Origin: Oscillospiraceae bacterium
Lineage (GTDB): Bacteria; Bacillota; Clostridia; Oscillospirales; CAG-272
Direction: 5' to 3'
Assembly: GCA_015065335.1 (NCBI GenBank)
Contig: SVQM01000005.1
Span: 1 to 45,190, forward strand
DNA: 45,190 nt
Part shown: one piece after another, positions 10,031-18,966 of the stretch
Layout of the letters: every line of letters begins with the position of its first letter
Numbering within the stretch: the first letter of the stretch is position 1
Program-made: the position numbers and the translations under genes
Notes under the pieces: generated by a model
What the model was told of the DNA's origin: nothing
Seen by the model: only the letters and a program-made list of their open reading frames with translations
The model's database searches: none

Positions 10031-11587
10031 ATGAATAAGAAAAATAAAGCTCTGGTTGTAGTCCTCCTTCTGCTGGTAGTTTCGGTCATCGCTCTCTTTA
10101 TGCTTGTGGTAAAACCTCTCATTGCAGAAGAAGCAGAGCCTGAAGCAGTACCCGAAACTCAAGAGGGAGAATCCCTTGGAGTTCTCGGAAAATATCAGAT
10201 ACACGACAAGCTGGACAGAAATCGCATAGCAAAAATACACATACACAACTCAATCAGCGATTACTCCTTCGTCCGTGATAAAAGCGGTGATTTCGTAATC
10301 GAAGGCATGGAGGATCTGCCCTATAACGAGAAATATTTCTCAGCCCTTGTGTCCATTGTGGGAAATCCTCTTGCCCTTGTAAAGGTCGATTCCGATGACA
10401 GCGGATACGAGGAATACGGCATCAAGGATTCCGATGTGTACTGGGAGGTTACCTCCACCGACGGTAAGGTGTACCGTATGACTGTGGGGCACATGACTCA
10501 CACCGGTGGCGGATACTATGTGGCATACAGCGGAAGAGCGGCTGTATATGTGCTCGGCGGTGATATCTCCATGGCTCTCGGCATTGAGGAAAAGGGCACG
10601 ACTCTTGATCTTACAGTGCTGAAGCCCATCGAATTCTACGTCACTCCCGTGCTTATTGCCGGTATCGACACAAACGATTTCTACACCATGGATCAGTTTA
10701 CCGTGTTCCATGGTGACGAGATGTTCCTCTCCACAAAGATCGTGGACAAAAAGGATCAGGTTAACCCCGATGCCATCGTTGAGAACATCCTCACTTATCC
10801 CGCACCTTATCAGACTAACGATAATATATATTATCAGATACTTCAGCAGGTCGCATCCCTCGGCGGAACATCTGTAGCAAAAGCGGGAGCTACCGAGGAG
10901 GATTTTAAGAAGTACGGTCTTGATGATCCCGAGTATATGATCGCCTTCTATTACAAAGACCTTCTTTACACCATTATCGTAAGCGAGAAAAACGAGGACG
11001 GAACATACTACGCCACCTCCACCTTCAATCCCACGGTGGTTGTGACAGTGCCCGAGGATACTCTCTACTTCCTTGAGGAGGAGCTTCTCTACTGGATCTC
11101 ACCGAATCCCTTCAGCTACAATATCACAGGCATCGACAAAATATCCGTAAGCGGAAAGAATGCGGCATACGATTTCTACCTCCGTCACGGAATAGATGAG
11201 AATAAGAAGGCTACTCTTGTGGTAGATGCGCAGAATCTTCTCACAGGGGAGAGCAAGACCATAGCCGATGCGGATAAGGTATGGGATTTCAGATCCTCCT
11301 ACCGCACGGTGCTGTATACTCAGATAGAGGATGAGGTGACTCTCACAGAGGAGCAGGTAAAGGAGCTTACGGCTGATGAGTCAAAGCTCGTTCTCACATT
11401 TGAGTACACCCTCTCCTCCGGTACTAAGAGAACTCTGAAATTCTGGCAGTACTCCACCAGACGTACTCTCCTCACCATTGACGGAGAAGGACAGTACTAT
11501 GTATACCTTGACCGCACAAGCAAGATAATCAGCGACTTTACTAAGGTATGGAACGGAGAAACTGTAGACTCTCATGCAAAAGACTGA
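10031..11587 (+). CDS. DUF4340-like membrane-anchored protein
   Basis: N-terminal TM, YGIKDSDVYWEVTSTDGKVYRMTVG... and FKKYGLDDPEYMIAFYYKDLLYTIIVSEK repeated pattern; downstream of GldG-like gene. Confidence 0.75.
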   Translation: MNKKNKALVVVLLLLVVSVIALFMLVVKPLIAEEAEPEAVPETQEGESLGVLGKYQIHDKLDRNRIAKIHIHNSISDYSFVRDKSGDFVIEGMEDLPYNEKYFSALVSIVGNPLALVKVDSDDSGYEEYGIKDSDVYWEVTSTDGKVYRMTVGHMTHTGGGYYVAYSGRAAVYVLGGDISMALGIEEKGTTLDLTVLKPIEFYVTPVLIAGIDTNDFYTMDQFTVFHGDEMFLSTKIVDKKDQVNPDAIVENILTYPAPYQTNDNIYYQILQQVASLGGTSVAKAGATEEDFKKYGLDDPEYMIAFYYKDLLYTIIVSEKNEDGTYYATSTFNPTVVVTVPEDTLYFLEEELLYWISPNPFSYNITGIDKISVSGKNAAYDFYLRHGIDENKKATLVVDAQNLLTGESKTIADADKVWDFRSSYRTVLYTQIEDEVTLTEEQVKELTADESKLVLTFEYTLSSGTKRTLKFWQYSTRRTLLTIDGEGQYYVYLDRTSKIISDFTKVWNGETVDSHAKD

Positions 11588-11623
11588 TCCTGAAATGAAG
11601 CTATTACCCAATAAAAGAGAGGT

Positions 11624-13162
11624 ATGTCAGCTATGACAAAGCCAAGAAAAGTTCTGTCCGTAGCGGCGCTTGCCCTTGCGGCAGTACTGGTATTCCTGTA
11701 TGCACTTGAATATTATGATTTTACCTTTATCGAACGTCCCGAAAAAAAGCCCGAGACTGAGGTAGTCACCGATGCTTTACCGGAAACTACAGAGCCTACC
11801 GTAACAGAGCCTCCCGTGACGGCTCCGCCTGTAACAGCTCCGCCTGTAACGACTCCGCCTGAGCCGATCATTGATCCCGAAACTTTCCCGAGCGTTTCAG
11901 CTGCAGGGGCAGAGGGATACTATCTCACGACACTCCCGTACACCTCAGATATGATAATCGCAGAGCTGAGAGTGGCACTTGAAGAGACGGATTCCTTCAG
12001 CCTTCGTACAAGATCGTGGAACAAGCCCCTTTACGATTATGAGCATGTAAACGGTCCCGCAGAGCTTTTGTGGGTACCCACAGAGGAGCAGCTCCCCGCA
12101 CTTGAGGCATACATGGGTTATATCTTTGCAGATACGGGAGACACCGTTTATATCTACGATTCCTACGGCAGATATCTGAATACTTTCAATCCCTATTACT
12201 TTGAGTTCGCCTACAAGAGAGACAGACACGGTAATCCTCTCATGCGTCAGGCGTATAACTACACCGTTTCCACCGAGGATGGCACTCAAAGTGAAACATT
12301 CAAGGATTTCAACTATTACTATATGGGGAATGACGGTGGGCTCTACACCTCCGGCTACAACGATGCAGCGGAAAACCGCGGTGTTATGGCGGACTATCCT
12401 GCATATTTCGGTACCACTGACAGCGGACTCGGCCGCCTTTGCAAATATAACCGTGTAGTTCAAAAGACTGTCAAGGGCAAGCTCAAATCCTTCATTCGCA
12501 CAAGGTGGAACATCACATGGAACGGACTTCCCATAAATGATGTGATCTACTACGCTCTGTTCCCCTATTCATCGGGTTACGCTTGCGTGACCGACGAAGA
12601 GGATATCATGTACTTTGTGAACGATCAGGGGAAGCGCACCTTTGAGACTAAGAAGGAATATGTACTCTCGGGACGTTATGTTGTAGATCAGCTCCTTCTT
12701 CCTCTTGATGAAACTACTGCTCTCGGATGCTACTACTATGAGTACGGGCTTGTCAAAGCACGCCGTCAGATCTACGACTATTACCAGCTTGAGGACTGGG
12801 ACCTCATGTACATCATGTCCGATGATTACGTGATGCTCTATACAGACGGAAGTGAATTCCCCGTTCCCACGGGATATTCCGTAAAGACTTACTCAAACGG
12901 AGTGATGCTCCTTGAGAAGAACGGCACCTTCGGATATATGGATTACACAGGCGCATGGCTGAATTCTCCCGATTATGAGGATGCACGTCACTTTATGGAA
13001 GGACTTGCTCCCTGCAAGAAGGACGGCAAGTGGGGCGTGATCGACACTGCGGGAAACACAGTGCTCCCCTTTGTGTATGACTATATACAGCCTACCTCAT
13101 CGGGTATCATTATTACCCATTCCGAAAACGGCTGGAACACCTATATGAAAATGGCAAAGTGA
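11624..13162 (+). CDS. Membrane-anchored protein with Pro/Thr linker and WG-repeat-like C-terminus
   Basis: N-terminal TM; TEPPVTAPPVTAPPVTTPPEP linker; KNGTFGYMDYTGAWLNSPDYEDARHFMEGLAPCKKDGKWGVIDTAGNTVLPFVYDYIQP. Confidence 0.75.
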   Translation: MSAMTKPRKVLSVAALALAAVLVFLYALEYYDFTFIERPEKKPETEVVTDALPETTEPTVTEPPVTAPPVTAPPVTTPPEPIIDPETFPSVSAAGAEGYYLTTLPYTSDMIIAELRVALEETDSFSLRTRSWNKPLYDYEHVNGPAELLWVPTEEQLPALEAYMGYIFADTGDTVYIYDSYGRYLNTFNPYYFEFAYKRDRHGNPLMRQAYNYTVSTEDGTQSETFKDFNYYYMGNDGGLYTSGYNDAAENRGVMADYPAYFGTTDSGLGRLCKYNRVVQKTVKGKLKSFIRTRWNITWNGLPINDVIYYALFPYSSGYACVTDEEDIMYFVNDQGKRTFETKKEYVLSGRYVVDQLLLPLDETTALGCYYYEYGLVKARRQIYDYYQLEDWDLMYIMSDDYVMLYTDGSEFPVPTGYSVKTYSNGVMLLEKNGTFGYMDYTGAWLNSPDYEDARHFMEGLAPCKKDGKWGVIDTAGNTVLPFVYDYIQPTSSGIIITHSENGWNTYMKMAK

Positions 13163-13184
13163 TCCCCGAACTATATTACCGACC

Positions 13185-13223
13185 AAAAAACATCCCCGAA
13201 TCACGGATTCGGGGATGTTTTTT
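13185..13223. terminator. Intrinsic bidirectional terminator T1, left boundary of RHH/SLOG cassette
   Basis: AAAAAACATCCCCGAATCACGGATTCGGGGATGTTTTTT. Confidence 0.88.
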
Positions 13224-13410
13224 ATTCTACTTCACAATTATCAATGGCGTAATCAATTAAAATATTTATAAGCTCATTGCGTGAGCGATTGGTGGCTTTT
13301 GCAAGATCATCAAGATTTCTTACTGTTTCTTCTTTGATCCGTATGGAAAAGGTCTTATACCCATCTTCACCTTTAAAAGATTTTTTACCTATAATGAGTT
13401 TTTCTTTCAT
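13222..13410 (-). CDS. Ribbon-helix-helix (Arc/CopG-like) protein
   Basis: DGYKTFSIRIKEETVRNLDDLAKATNRSRNELINILIDYAI is a typical RHH pattern. Confidence 0.75.
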   Translation of the reverse strand: MKEKLIIGKKSFKGEDGYKTFSIRIKEETVRNLDDLAKATNRSRNELINILIDYAIDNCEVE

Positions 13411-13437
13411 GACAAATCACCTCACTATTATTATGAC

Positions 13438-13482
13438 TTGACTTGTCACAAAAATATATGTTATAATTTATAACATATATTT
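13438..13482 (+). promoter_or_regulatory. Promoter overlapped by a 31-bp perfect palindrome (candidate RHH operator)
   Basis: TTGACT (13438), 18-bp spacer, TATAAT (13462); palindrome AATATATGTTATAATTTATAACATATATT spanning 13452-13482. Confidence 0.6.
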
Positions 13483-13498
13483 CAAAAGGTGATAAAAA

Positions 13499-13915
13499 AT
13501 GTATTGTGTATTTTTTGGTCATAGAAACACACCCGAATCCATTCGGCCTGTTTTAAAGGAAACTCTAATAAATCTCATAAAAAGCGGCATTACATTTTTT
13601 TATGTCGGACACCAAGGTAATTTTGACAAAATGGTTAGAGAAGAACTACAATGTCTTAAAACCTGCTATCCGAAAATAGAATACTATATAGTTTTAGCAT
13701 ATCCCGAGCATGATTTTGACACTGAATCAACCATTTATCCGGAGGGGTTGGAATCTGTTCCTCGAAGATTTGCTGTAGACAAAAGAAACCGATGGATGGT
13801 TTCTAAAGCTGACACCGCAGTTGTATACATCATTCGTCCGGGCGGAGCAAATAAATACACGGAAATGTTGTTAAAACAAAAAAAGAAAATAATAAATCTT
13901 GCAACAAAGCTATAA
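13499..13915 (+). CDS. SLOG-like (DprA/YpsA-like Rossmann) protein
   Basis: MYCVFFGHRNTPESIRPVLKETLINLIKSGITFFYVGHQGNFDKMVREEL ... YIVLAYPEH ... RRFAVDKRNRWMVSKADTAVVYIIRPGGANKYTEM; RBS AAGGTGAT. Confidence 0.7.
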   Translation: MYCVFFGHRNTPESIRPVLKETLINLIKSGITFFYVGHQGNFDKMVREELQCLKTCYPKIEYYIVLAYPEHDFDTESTIYPEGLESVPRRFAVDKRNRWMVSKADTAVVYIIRPGGANKYTEMLLKQKKKIINLATKL

Positions 13916-13933
13916 ATAAACCGCTATTAATGC

Positions 13934-13968
13934 AAAACATCCCCGAATCCGTGATTCGGGGATGTTTT
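13934..13968. terminator. Intrinsic bidirectional terminator T2, exact reverse complement of T1 core
   Basis: AAAACATCCCCGAATCCGTGATTCGGGGATGTTTT equals reverse complement of 13187-13221. Confidence 0.88.
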
Positions 13969-13983
13969 ACGCTATATGTTTTC

Positions 13984-14415
13984 TTACAGAACCTTGATGT
14001 CGTCCTCGGAAACAAGGGTGATACCCTTGGAGGTGAGCACCTCAGCCGCATGAGCATTGTCGACTACACGGAGAACTACGTATGCGTTGCCCTTATGAGT
14101 GGACAGGAATGCGTACATATACTCAATGTTGATCTGCCCCTCTGCCATAACACGGATAACCTCGGAAAGTGCACCGGGATTATCGTCGATGGCTACGGCG
14201 GTAACTTCATTTACACTTGCAACAAAGCCGATCTTTGCAAGTGCCGCCTTTGCAGCCTCGGGATCATTTACGATAAGACGGAGGATTCCGAAATCCTGTG
14301 TGTCTGCAAGAGACATTGCACGGATGTCGATATTCTCCTTTGCGAGAAGCTCGGTAACCTCTACGAGAGTACCGTGTCTGTTTTCAAGAAATACGGAAAG
14401 CTGTCTGATTGTCAT
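13984..14415 (-). CDS. Tandem ACT-domain protein
   Basis: MTIRQLSVFLENRHGTLVEVTELLAKENIDIRAMSLADTQDFGILRLIV ... VTAVAIDDNPGALSEVIRVMAEGQINIEYMYAF; start at 14415. Confidence 0.88.
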   Translation of the reverse strand: MTIRQLSVFLENRHGTLVEVTELLAKENIDIRAMSLADTQDFGILRLIVNDPEAAKAALAKIGFVASVNEVTAVAIDDNPGALSEVIRVMAEGQINIEYMYAFLSTHKGNAYVVLRVVDNAHAAEVLTSKGITLVSEDDIKVL

Positions 14416-14538
14416 AATGTTTTCCTTTCTGTACTTGGATTTTTGGATATTCAAAATAAACGGGGGACTAAATTTCGACATTCGCCCGACGTTCCTTAGG
14501 GAATCGTCGGGATTACGGTCGTGGTGCAAACATCATCC

Positions 14539-14741
14539 TTCAACTGAAGCTGTGCCGATATCTGCCTCCCGGCGCTTGCCGGGCCGATATTTGCCTGCCG
14601 TGCTACGGGGACATACCCGGTATTCAGGCGAAGATGCCATTGCATCGAGCCGTGGGGTCCGTGGGACCACTTTACCCTTCAGCTGAAGCTGTGCCGATAT
14701 TTGCCTCCCGGCGCTTGCCGGGGCCGATATCTGCCTCGGCT
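14539..14741. repeat. Two direct copies of a ~62-bp repeat
   Basis: TTCAACTGAAGCTGTGCCGATATCTGCCTCCCGGCGCTTGCCGGGCCGATAT (14539-) and TTCAGCTGAAGCTGTGCCGATATTTGCCTCCCGGCGCTTGCCGGGGCCGATAT (14678-). Confidence 0.8.
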
Positions 14742-14743
14742 GC

Positions 14744-16054
14744 TCAGCCGTGGAGTTTGCGGTGATCGATGACACGAACAGCCTTGCCCTGAGAACGCTG
14801 AATGGATCCGGGAGATACCAGCTTTACGTCAACAGCAACGCCGAGAAGAGACTTGATCTCATCCTCAAGAGCATGCTCTGATGCGGAAATGTGAGCAACG
14901 GTGTCGGAGAAGTTGTCGGAATTCATCTCAACATTAACAACGACAGTGTCAAGATTATTCACACGGTCGACCTCAATGAGGTAGTTGGGGGTGTAACCCA
15001 TCTTCAGAAGCACAGTCTCGATCTGGCTGGGGAATACGTTTACACCACGGATGATAAGCATATCATCAGTACGTCCCATAGGCTTGGACATTCTTGCAAA
15101 TGTACGTCCACAAGAACACTTCTCTCTTGTAACAACACCGATATCCTTGGTACGGTAACGGATTATGGGGAATGCTTCCTTTGTAATACAGGTGAATACG
15201 ATCTCACCCTGTGTGCCGTCGGGTACAGGCTCAAAGGTGTCGGGATCAACGATCTCAATGATGAAGTGATCCTCGTTTACGTGCATACCTCTCTGCTCGG
15301 AGCACTCGTATGCAACGCCGGGTCCCATGATCTCGGTCAGACCGTATACGTCGTATGCCTTGATGCCAAGTCCCTTCTCGATCTGACGGCGCATCTCGTT
15401 TGTCCAAGGCTCTGCACCGAAGATTCCTGCCTTCAGCGGGATCTCATCGGGAGAGGTGCCGTCTGCCGCAAGAGTCTCTGCAATGTACATAGCATATGAG
15501 GGAGTACAGCAAAGCACGGTAGAACCGAAATCCTTCAGAATGGTGATCTGACGTGCGGTGTTACCGGAGGATACGGGGATGGTCACAGCACCAAGCTTCT
15601 GTGCACCTCCGTGAAGTCCGAGACCGCCGGTGAAAAGTCCGTAGCCATAAGATACATGAACCTTGTCGGAGGTGGTCGCACCTACAGCGCAGAGCTGACG
15701 CGCACAGATATCGTCCCAGATGTCAAGATCGTTTCGGGTGTAGCCTACAACGATCTGCTTACCTGTGGTACCGGAGGATGCGTGAAGTCTTACAACGTCC
15801 TCCATGGGGCAGGCAAACATTCCGTAGGGGTATGTGTCACGAAGATCCTGCTTTGTGGTGAAGGGAAGCTTTGTGATATCGTCAACAGACTTGATGTCGC
15901 CCGGCTCAACGCCTGCTTCCTTCATTCTCTCACGGTACATGGGAACGTTGTCCCATACTCTCTGAACGGTCTTTACAAGACGTTCACTTTGCCAGGACCT
16001 GATTTGCTCGGGTGAGGCAGTTTCAATTTCTTTTTGCCAGTAGATCTCTGCCAT
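14744..16054 (-). CDS. paaK: Phenylacetate-CoA ligase family protein
   Basis: RLHASSGTTGKQIVVGYT; YGLTEIMGPGVAYEC; YRTKDIGVVTREKCSCGRTFARM; LIIRGVNVFPSQIE. Confidence 0.93.
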   Translation of the reverse strand: MAEIYWQKEIETASPEQIRSWQSERLVKTVQRVWDNVPMYRERMKEAGVEPGDIKSVDDITKLPFTTKQDLRDTYPYGMFACPMEDVVRLHASSGTTGKQIVVGYTRNDLDIWDDICARQLCAVGATTSDKVHVSYGYGLFTGGLGLHGGAQKLGAVTIPVSSGNTARQITILKDFGSTVLCCTPSYAMYIAETLAADGTSPDEIPLKAGIFGAEPWTNEMRRQIEKGLGIKAYDVYGLTEIMGPGVAYECSEQRGMHVNEDHFIIEIVDPDTFEPVPDGTQGEIVFTCITKEAFPIIRYRTKDIGVVTREKCSCGRTFARMSKPMGRTDDMLIIRGVNVFPSQIETVLLKMGYTPNYLIEVDRVNNLDTVVVNVEMNSDNFSDTVAHISASEHALEDEIKSLLGVAVDVKLVSPGSIQRSQGKAVRVIDHRKLHG

Positions 16055-16363
16055 TGGGAAAATCTCCTTTATTTTTTGGAATGAAAAATGAATAATTGCA
16101 GAAGTTATTTTACCGTCGGCAAAATAACAGTTTTATTTCTGTTCTTTTTGGCAAGGCCTACCGAGGCCATCGCTTCGCTTGGCAAATATCGAAGATATTT
16201 GCCTCCCGCCAAAGGGGCAAGCCCCTCTGGACTCCCGCCGCTTCGTCTCACTCTGCTGACCGCAGTTCGACTTGCGGCAAGTTGTCCGGCAACATGGCGA
16301 TTTGACGCTTCGCACCAAATCGAGTCGCATACAAAGTATAGCGAACGGTGGAGCGGTTTATAG

Positions 16364-16431
16364 AGATATAGTAATCCTAAACGGCTATAGTAGAGTAAAG
16401 TTCTTTGTGCTACTTTCTTTCAAGAAAGTAG
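16364..16431 (-). repeat. 3'-UTR structured repeat, copy 2 (family E)
   Basis: Minus strand: CTACTTTCTTGAAAGAAAGTAGCACAAAGAACTTTACTCTACTATAGCCGTTTAGGATTACTATAT, just after the iorB stop. Confidence 0.65.
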
Positions 16432-16458
16432 CGAAAACCGTATCTCTTCCCCGTACAC

Positions 16459-17031
16459 TTATGCGTTACGTCCTGCCAAAAAAGCAGCCTTGTTAAGATC
16501 AAGGAACTTTGCGGGAACGGTAGCCTCAACGGCTGCGATCCAGTCGGACTCCGGAATATCGAAATGCTTTGAGAGAAGTCCCATCAGCACCACGTTCTCA
16601 GCCTTTTCGGAGCCTGCGACCTTCGCAGCCGCAGCAGCATCCATAGAGTCGACCTTGATGCCCTTATCCTTCAGTGCACCGATAACATCAGCGGGATATT
16701 CAGCCGCACCTGTGATAACGGGCATGGGATCGATACGCTTCTCACCTGTGACGATAACGCCACCCGCCTTCAGGTACTTGGCATATCTGAGAGCCTCAAG
16801 CTCCTCAAATGATACGATAAAGTCAGCCTCACCCTCCTCAATGATGGGAGAGTATACAGCATCGCCATAGCGAACGTAGGTCACAACGCTACCGCCTCGC
16901 TGGCTCATTCCGTGAACCTCGGACACCTTTACATCGTGTCCCGCATTCACAAACAGATTTCCGAGAAGACGGCTTGCAAGAAGGCTTCCCTGTCCGCCGA
17001 CTCCTACTATCATAATACTTGTTGTTTTCAT
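16459..17031 (-). CDS. iorB: Indolepyruvate oxidoreductase subunit beta
   Basis: MKTTSIMIVGVGGQGSLLASRLLGNLFVNAGHDVKVSEVHGMSQRGGSVVTYVRYG; adjacent to iorA. Confidence 0.93.
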   Translation of the reverse strand: MKTTSIMIVGVGGQGSLLASRLLGNLFVNAGHDVKVSEVHGMSQRGGSVVTYVRYGDAVYSPIIEEGEADFIVSFEELEALRYAKYLKAGGVIVTGEKRIDPMPVITGAAEYPADVIGALKDKGIKVDSMDAAAAAKVAGSEKAENVVLMGLLSKHFDIPESDWIAAVEATVPAKFLDLNKAAFLAGRNA

Positions 17032-17052
17032 TGTAGTGTTTCCCCTTTCCTT

Positions 17053-18783
17053 TTACTCTGTGATTGCATCAAAGGGGCAAAGTGATGCGCATACCTTGCA
17101 ACCCGTGCAGAGTGAATCGTCGATCTTCGCCTTACCGTCTCTGAGACTGATAGCGGGACAGCCAAGCTTCATGCACATCTTGCAGCTCTTACACTTGTCA
17201 GTAGAGACGTGGAGAGGTGCGCCCTTCTTCACATTCTTCAGAAGGATACAGGGGCGGCGGGAGATGATGACAGATGCCTCGGGAGCCGCAAGCTCCTCCT
17301 TCAGAGCATCCTCGCACTCCTTAATGTTATAAGGATCAACGACTCTGACTCTGTTCACACCAAGTGCACGGCACAGTGCCTCAAGGTCGATCTTTGCCGC
17401 AGGATCACCCTTGATGGTGTAGCCTGTGGTGGGGTTCTGCTGGTGACCGGTCATACCGGTGATGGAGTTGTCAAGAATGATAACAGTAGCACCCGAATCG
17501 TTGTAAACGATATCCGCAAGTCCGGTGATTCCGGAGTGCATGAAGGTGGAGTCACCGATAACACAAACGGTGTCACGTGCTCTCTCGGGATCAGCCTTTA
17601 CAAAGCCGTGGAGTCCGGAGATAGATGCACCCATGCAGAGGGTGGAGTCGAGGGCTGACAGGGGAGGCTGTGCGCCGAGGGTGTAGCATCCGATGTCACC
17701 GAGACACTTCAGCTTCAGCTTAGTCATTGCGTAGTACAGACCTCTGTGAGGACAGCCTGCACACATCTGAGGAGGTCTTGCAGGAGTGTCGATTGCGGGA
17801 ACGTCTGCTGCCGCAGGAGAAACAGCACCGAGCACCTCCGCAACGATCTTCTGAGACAGCTCACCGATGGGTGAGAACAGGCTCTTGCCCTCGCACTCGA
17901 TGCCCATGTTCTTCACATGGCTCTCGATGATGCCGTCAAGCTCCTCAACGATGACGAGGCGATCCACCTTTGCCGCAAAGTCACGGATGCTCTGCTCGGG
18001 CAGGGGATTTACCATACCGAGCTTCATTACGGGAACGGTGTCGCCGAACACCTCACGGACATACTGATATGCAGTACCGGAGGTGATGATTCCCATATCG
18101 GTACGGGAACCTGCGAATACTTTATTGAAAGCACAGTTCTCTGCAAGCTGTACGAGCTTACGTGTACGCTCCTCAACGAAGGGATGACGCTTCTTTGCAT
18201 TTGCGGGAACCATTACGTACTTGCCGGGATTGCGTGTGTACTCGCCTGCGTCGTGCACGGTCTTCTCACCTACCTCAGCAAGGCTGCGTGAGTGAGCGAT
18301 ACGGGTACACATACGGAGGATGACGGGGGTGTCGTACTCCTCGGAGAGATCGAATGCCGCACGTGCGAACTCAAGTGCCTCTGCGGAATCCGCAGGCTCA
18401 AGCATGGGGATCTTCGCACCGATGGCATAGTGGCGGGAATCCTGCTCATTCTGGGAGGAGTGCATCGCGGGATCATCTGCAACGCAGACTACAAGTCCGC
18501 CGTTCACACCGGTGTATGACAGAGTGAACAGGGGATCTGCCGCAACATTCAGTCCAACGTGCTTCATTGCACAGGCACTGCGGACGCCACGGAGGGATGC
18601 TCCGAAGGCAACCTCCATTGCGACCTTTTCGTTGGGTGCCCACTCTGCGTAGGCATCGTCGTATTTTGCAAAATATTCGGTGATCTCCGTTGAAGGAGTT
18701 CCGGGGTAGGAGGATACTACTCCGCATCCTGCTTCCCAAAGTCCGCGGGCAACCGCTTCGTTGCCGAAAAGAAGTTTTTTCAT
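17053..18783 (-). CDS. iorA: Indolepyruvate ferredoxin oxidoreductase subunit alpha
   Basis: GNEAVARGLWEAGCGVVSSYPGTPSTEI; PPQMCAGCPHRGLYYAM; IGDSTFMHSGITGL; C-terminal ferredoxin Cys motifs CKSCKMCMKLGCPAI and CTGCKVCASLCPFDAI. Confidence 0.96.
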   Translation of the reverse strand: MKKLLFGNEAVARGLWEAGCGVVSSYPGTPSTEITEYFAKYDDAYAEWAPNEKVAMEVAFGASLRGVRSACAMKHVGLNVAADPLFTLSYTGVNGGLVVCVADDPAMHSSQNEQDSRHYAIGAKIPMLEPADSAEALEFARAAFDLSEEYDTPVILRMCTRIAHSRSLAEVGEKTVHDAGEYTRNPGKYVMVPANAKKRHPFVEERTRKLVQLAENCAFNKVFAGSRTDMGIITSGTAYQYVREVFGDTVPVMKLGMVNPLPEQSIRDFAAKVDRLVIVEELDGIIESHVKNMGIECEGKSLFSPIGELSQKIVAEVLGAVSPAAADVPAIDTPARPPQMCAGCPHRGLYYAMTKLKLKCLGDIGCYTLGAQPPLSALDSTLCMGASISGLHGFVKADPERARDTVCVIGDSTFMHSGITGLADIVYNDSGATVIILDNSITGMTGHQQNPTTGYTIKGDPAAKIDLEALCRALGVNRVRVVDPYNIKECEDALKEELAAPEASVIISRRPCILLKNVKKGAPLHVSTDKCKSCKMCMKLGCPAISLRDGKAKIDDSLCTGCKVCASLCPFDAITE

Positions 18784-18815
18784 ATGTATTCAGACCTTTC
18801 TTGGATTACTGTTTA

Positions 18816-18951
18816 GCCTTCCCCAGCGGGGGAAGGGGGACCGCTTGCGGTGGATGAGGTGTTTGTCGTACCGGCTTGGTGTTCAGCAAATCAGAACAAG
18901 GACTCCTCATCCGTCAGGCTTCGCCTGCCACCTTCTCCCACAGGAGAAGGC
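18816..18951. repeat. MITE-like inverted-repeat element, copy 1
   Basis: GCCTTCCCCAGCGGGGGAAGGGGGACCGCTTGCGGTGGATGAGG ... CTCATCCGTCAGGCTTCGCCTGCCACCTTCTCCCACAGGAGAAGGC; ends are imperfect inverted repeats. Confidence 0.8.
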
Positions 18952-18966
18952 TTTGGTATGTGCTTT

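Noticed and set aside
14533-14775. 80-aa minus-strand ORF between the ACT gene and paaK
   Set aside because: Translation of the two direct repeats (ISAPASAGRQISAQLQLKGKV); no independent coding evidence.
14891-15499. 202-aa plus-strand ORF inside paaK
   Set aside because: Antisense shadow of the PaaK reading frame.
16088-16363. Short ORFs in the iorB-paaK spacer
   Set aside because: Overlap repeat hairpins; mutually overlapping in several frames, no RBS.
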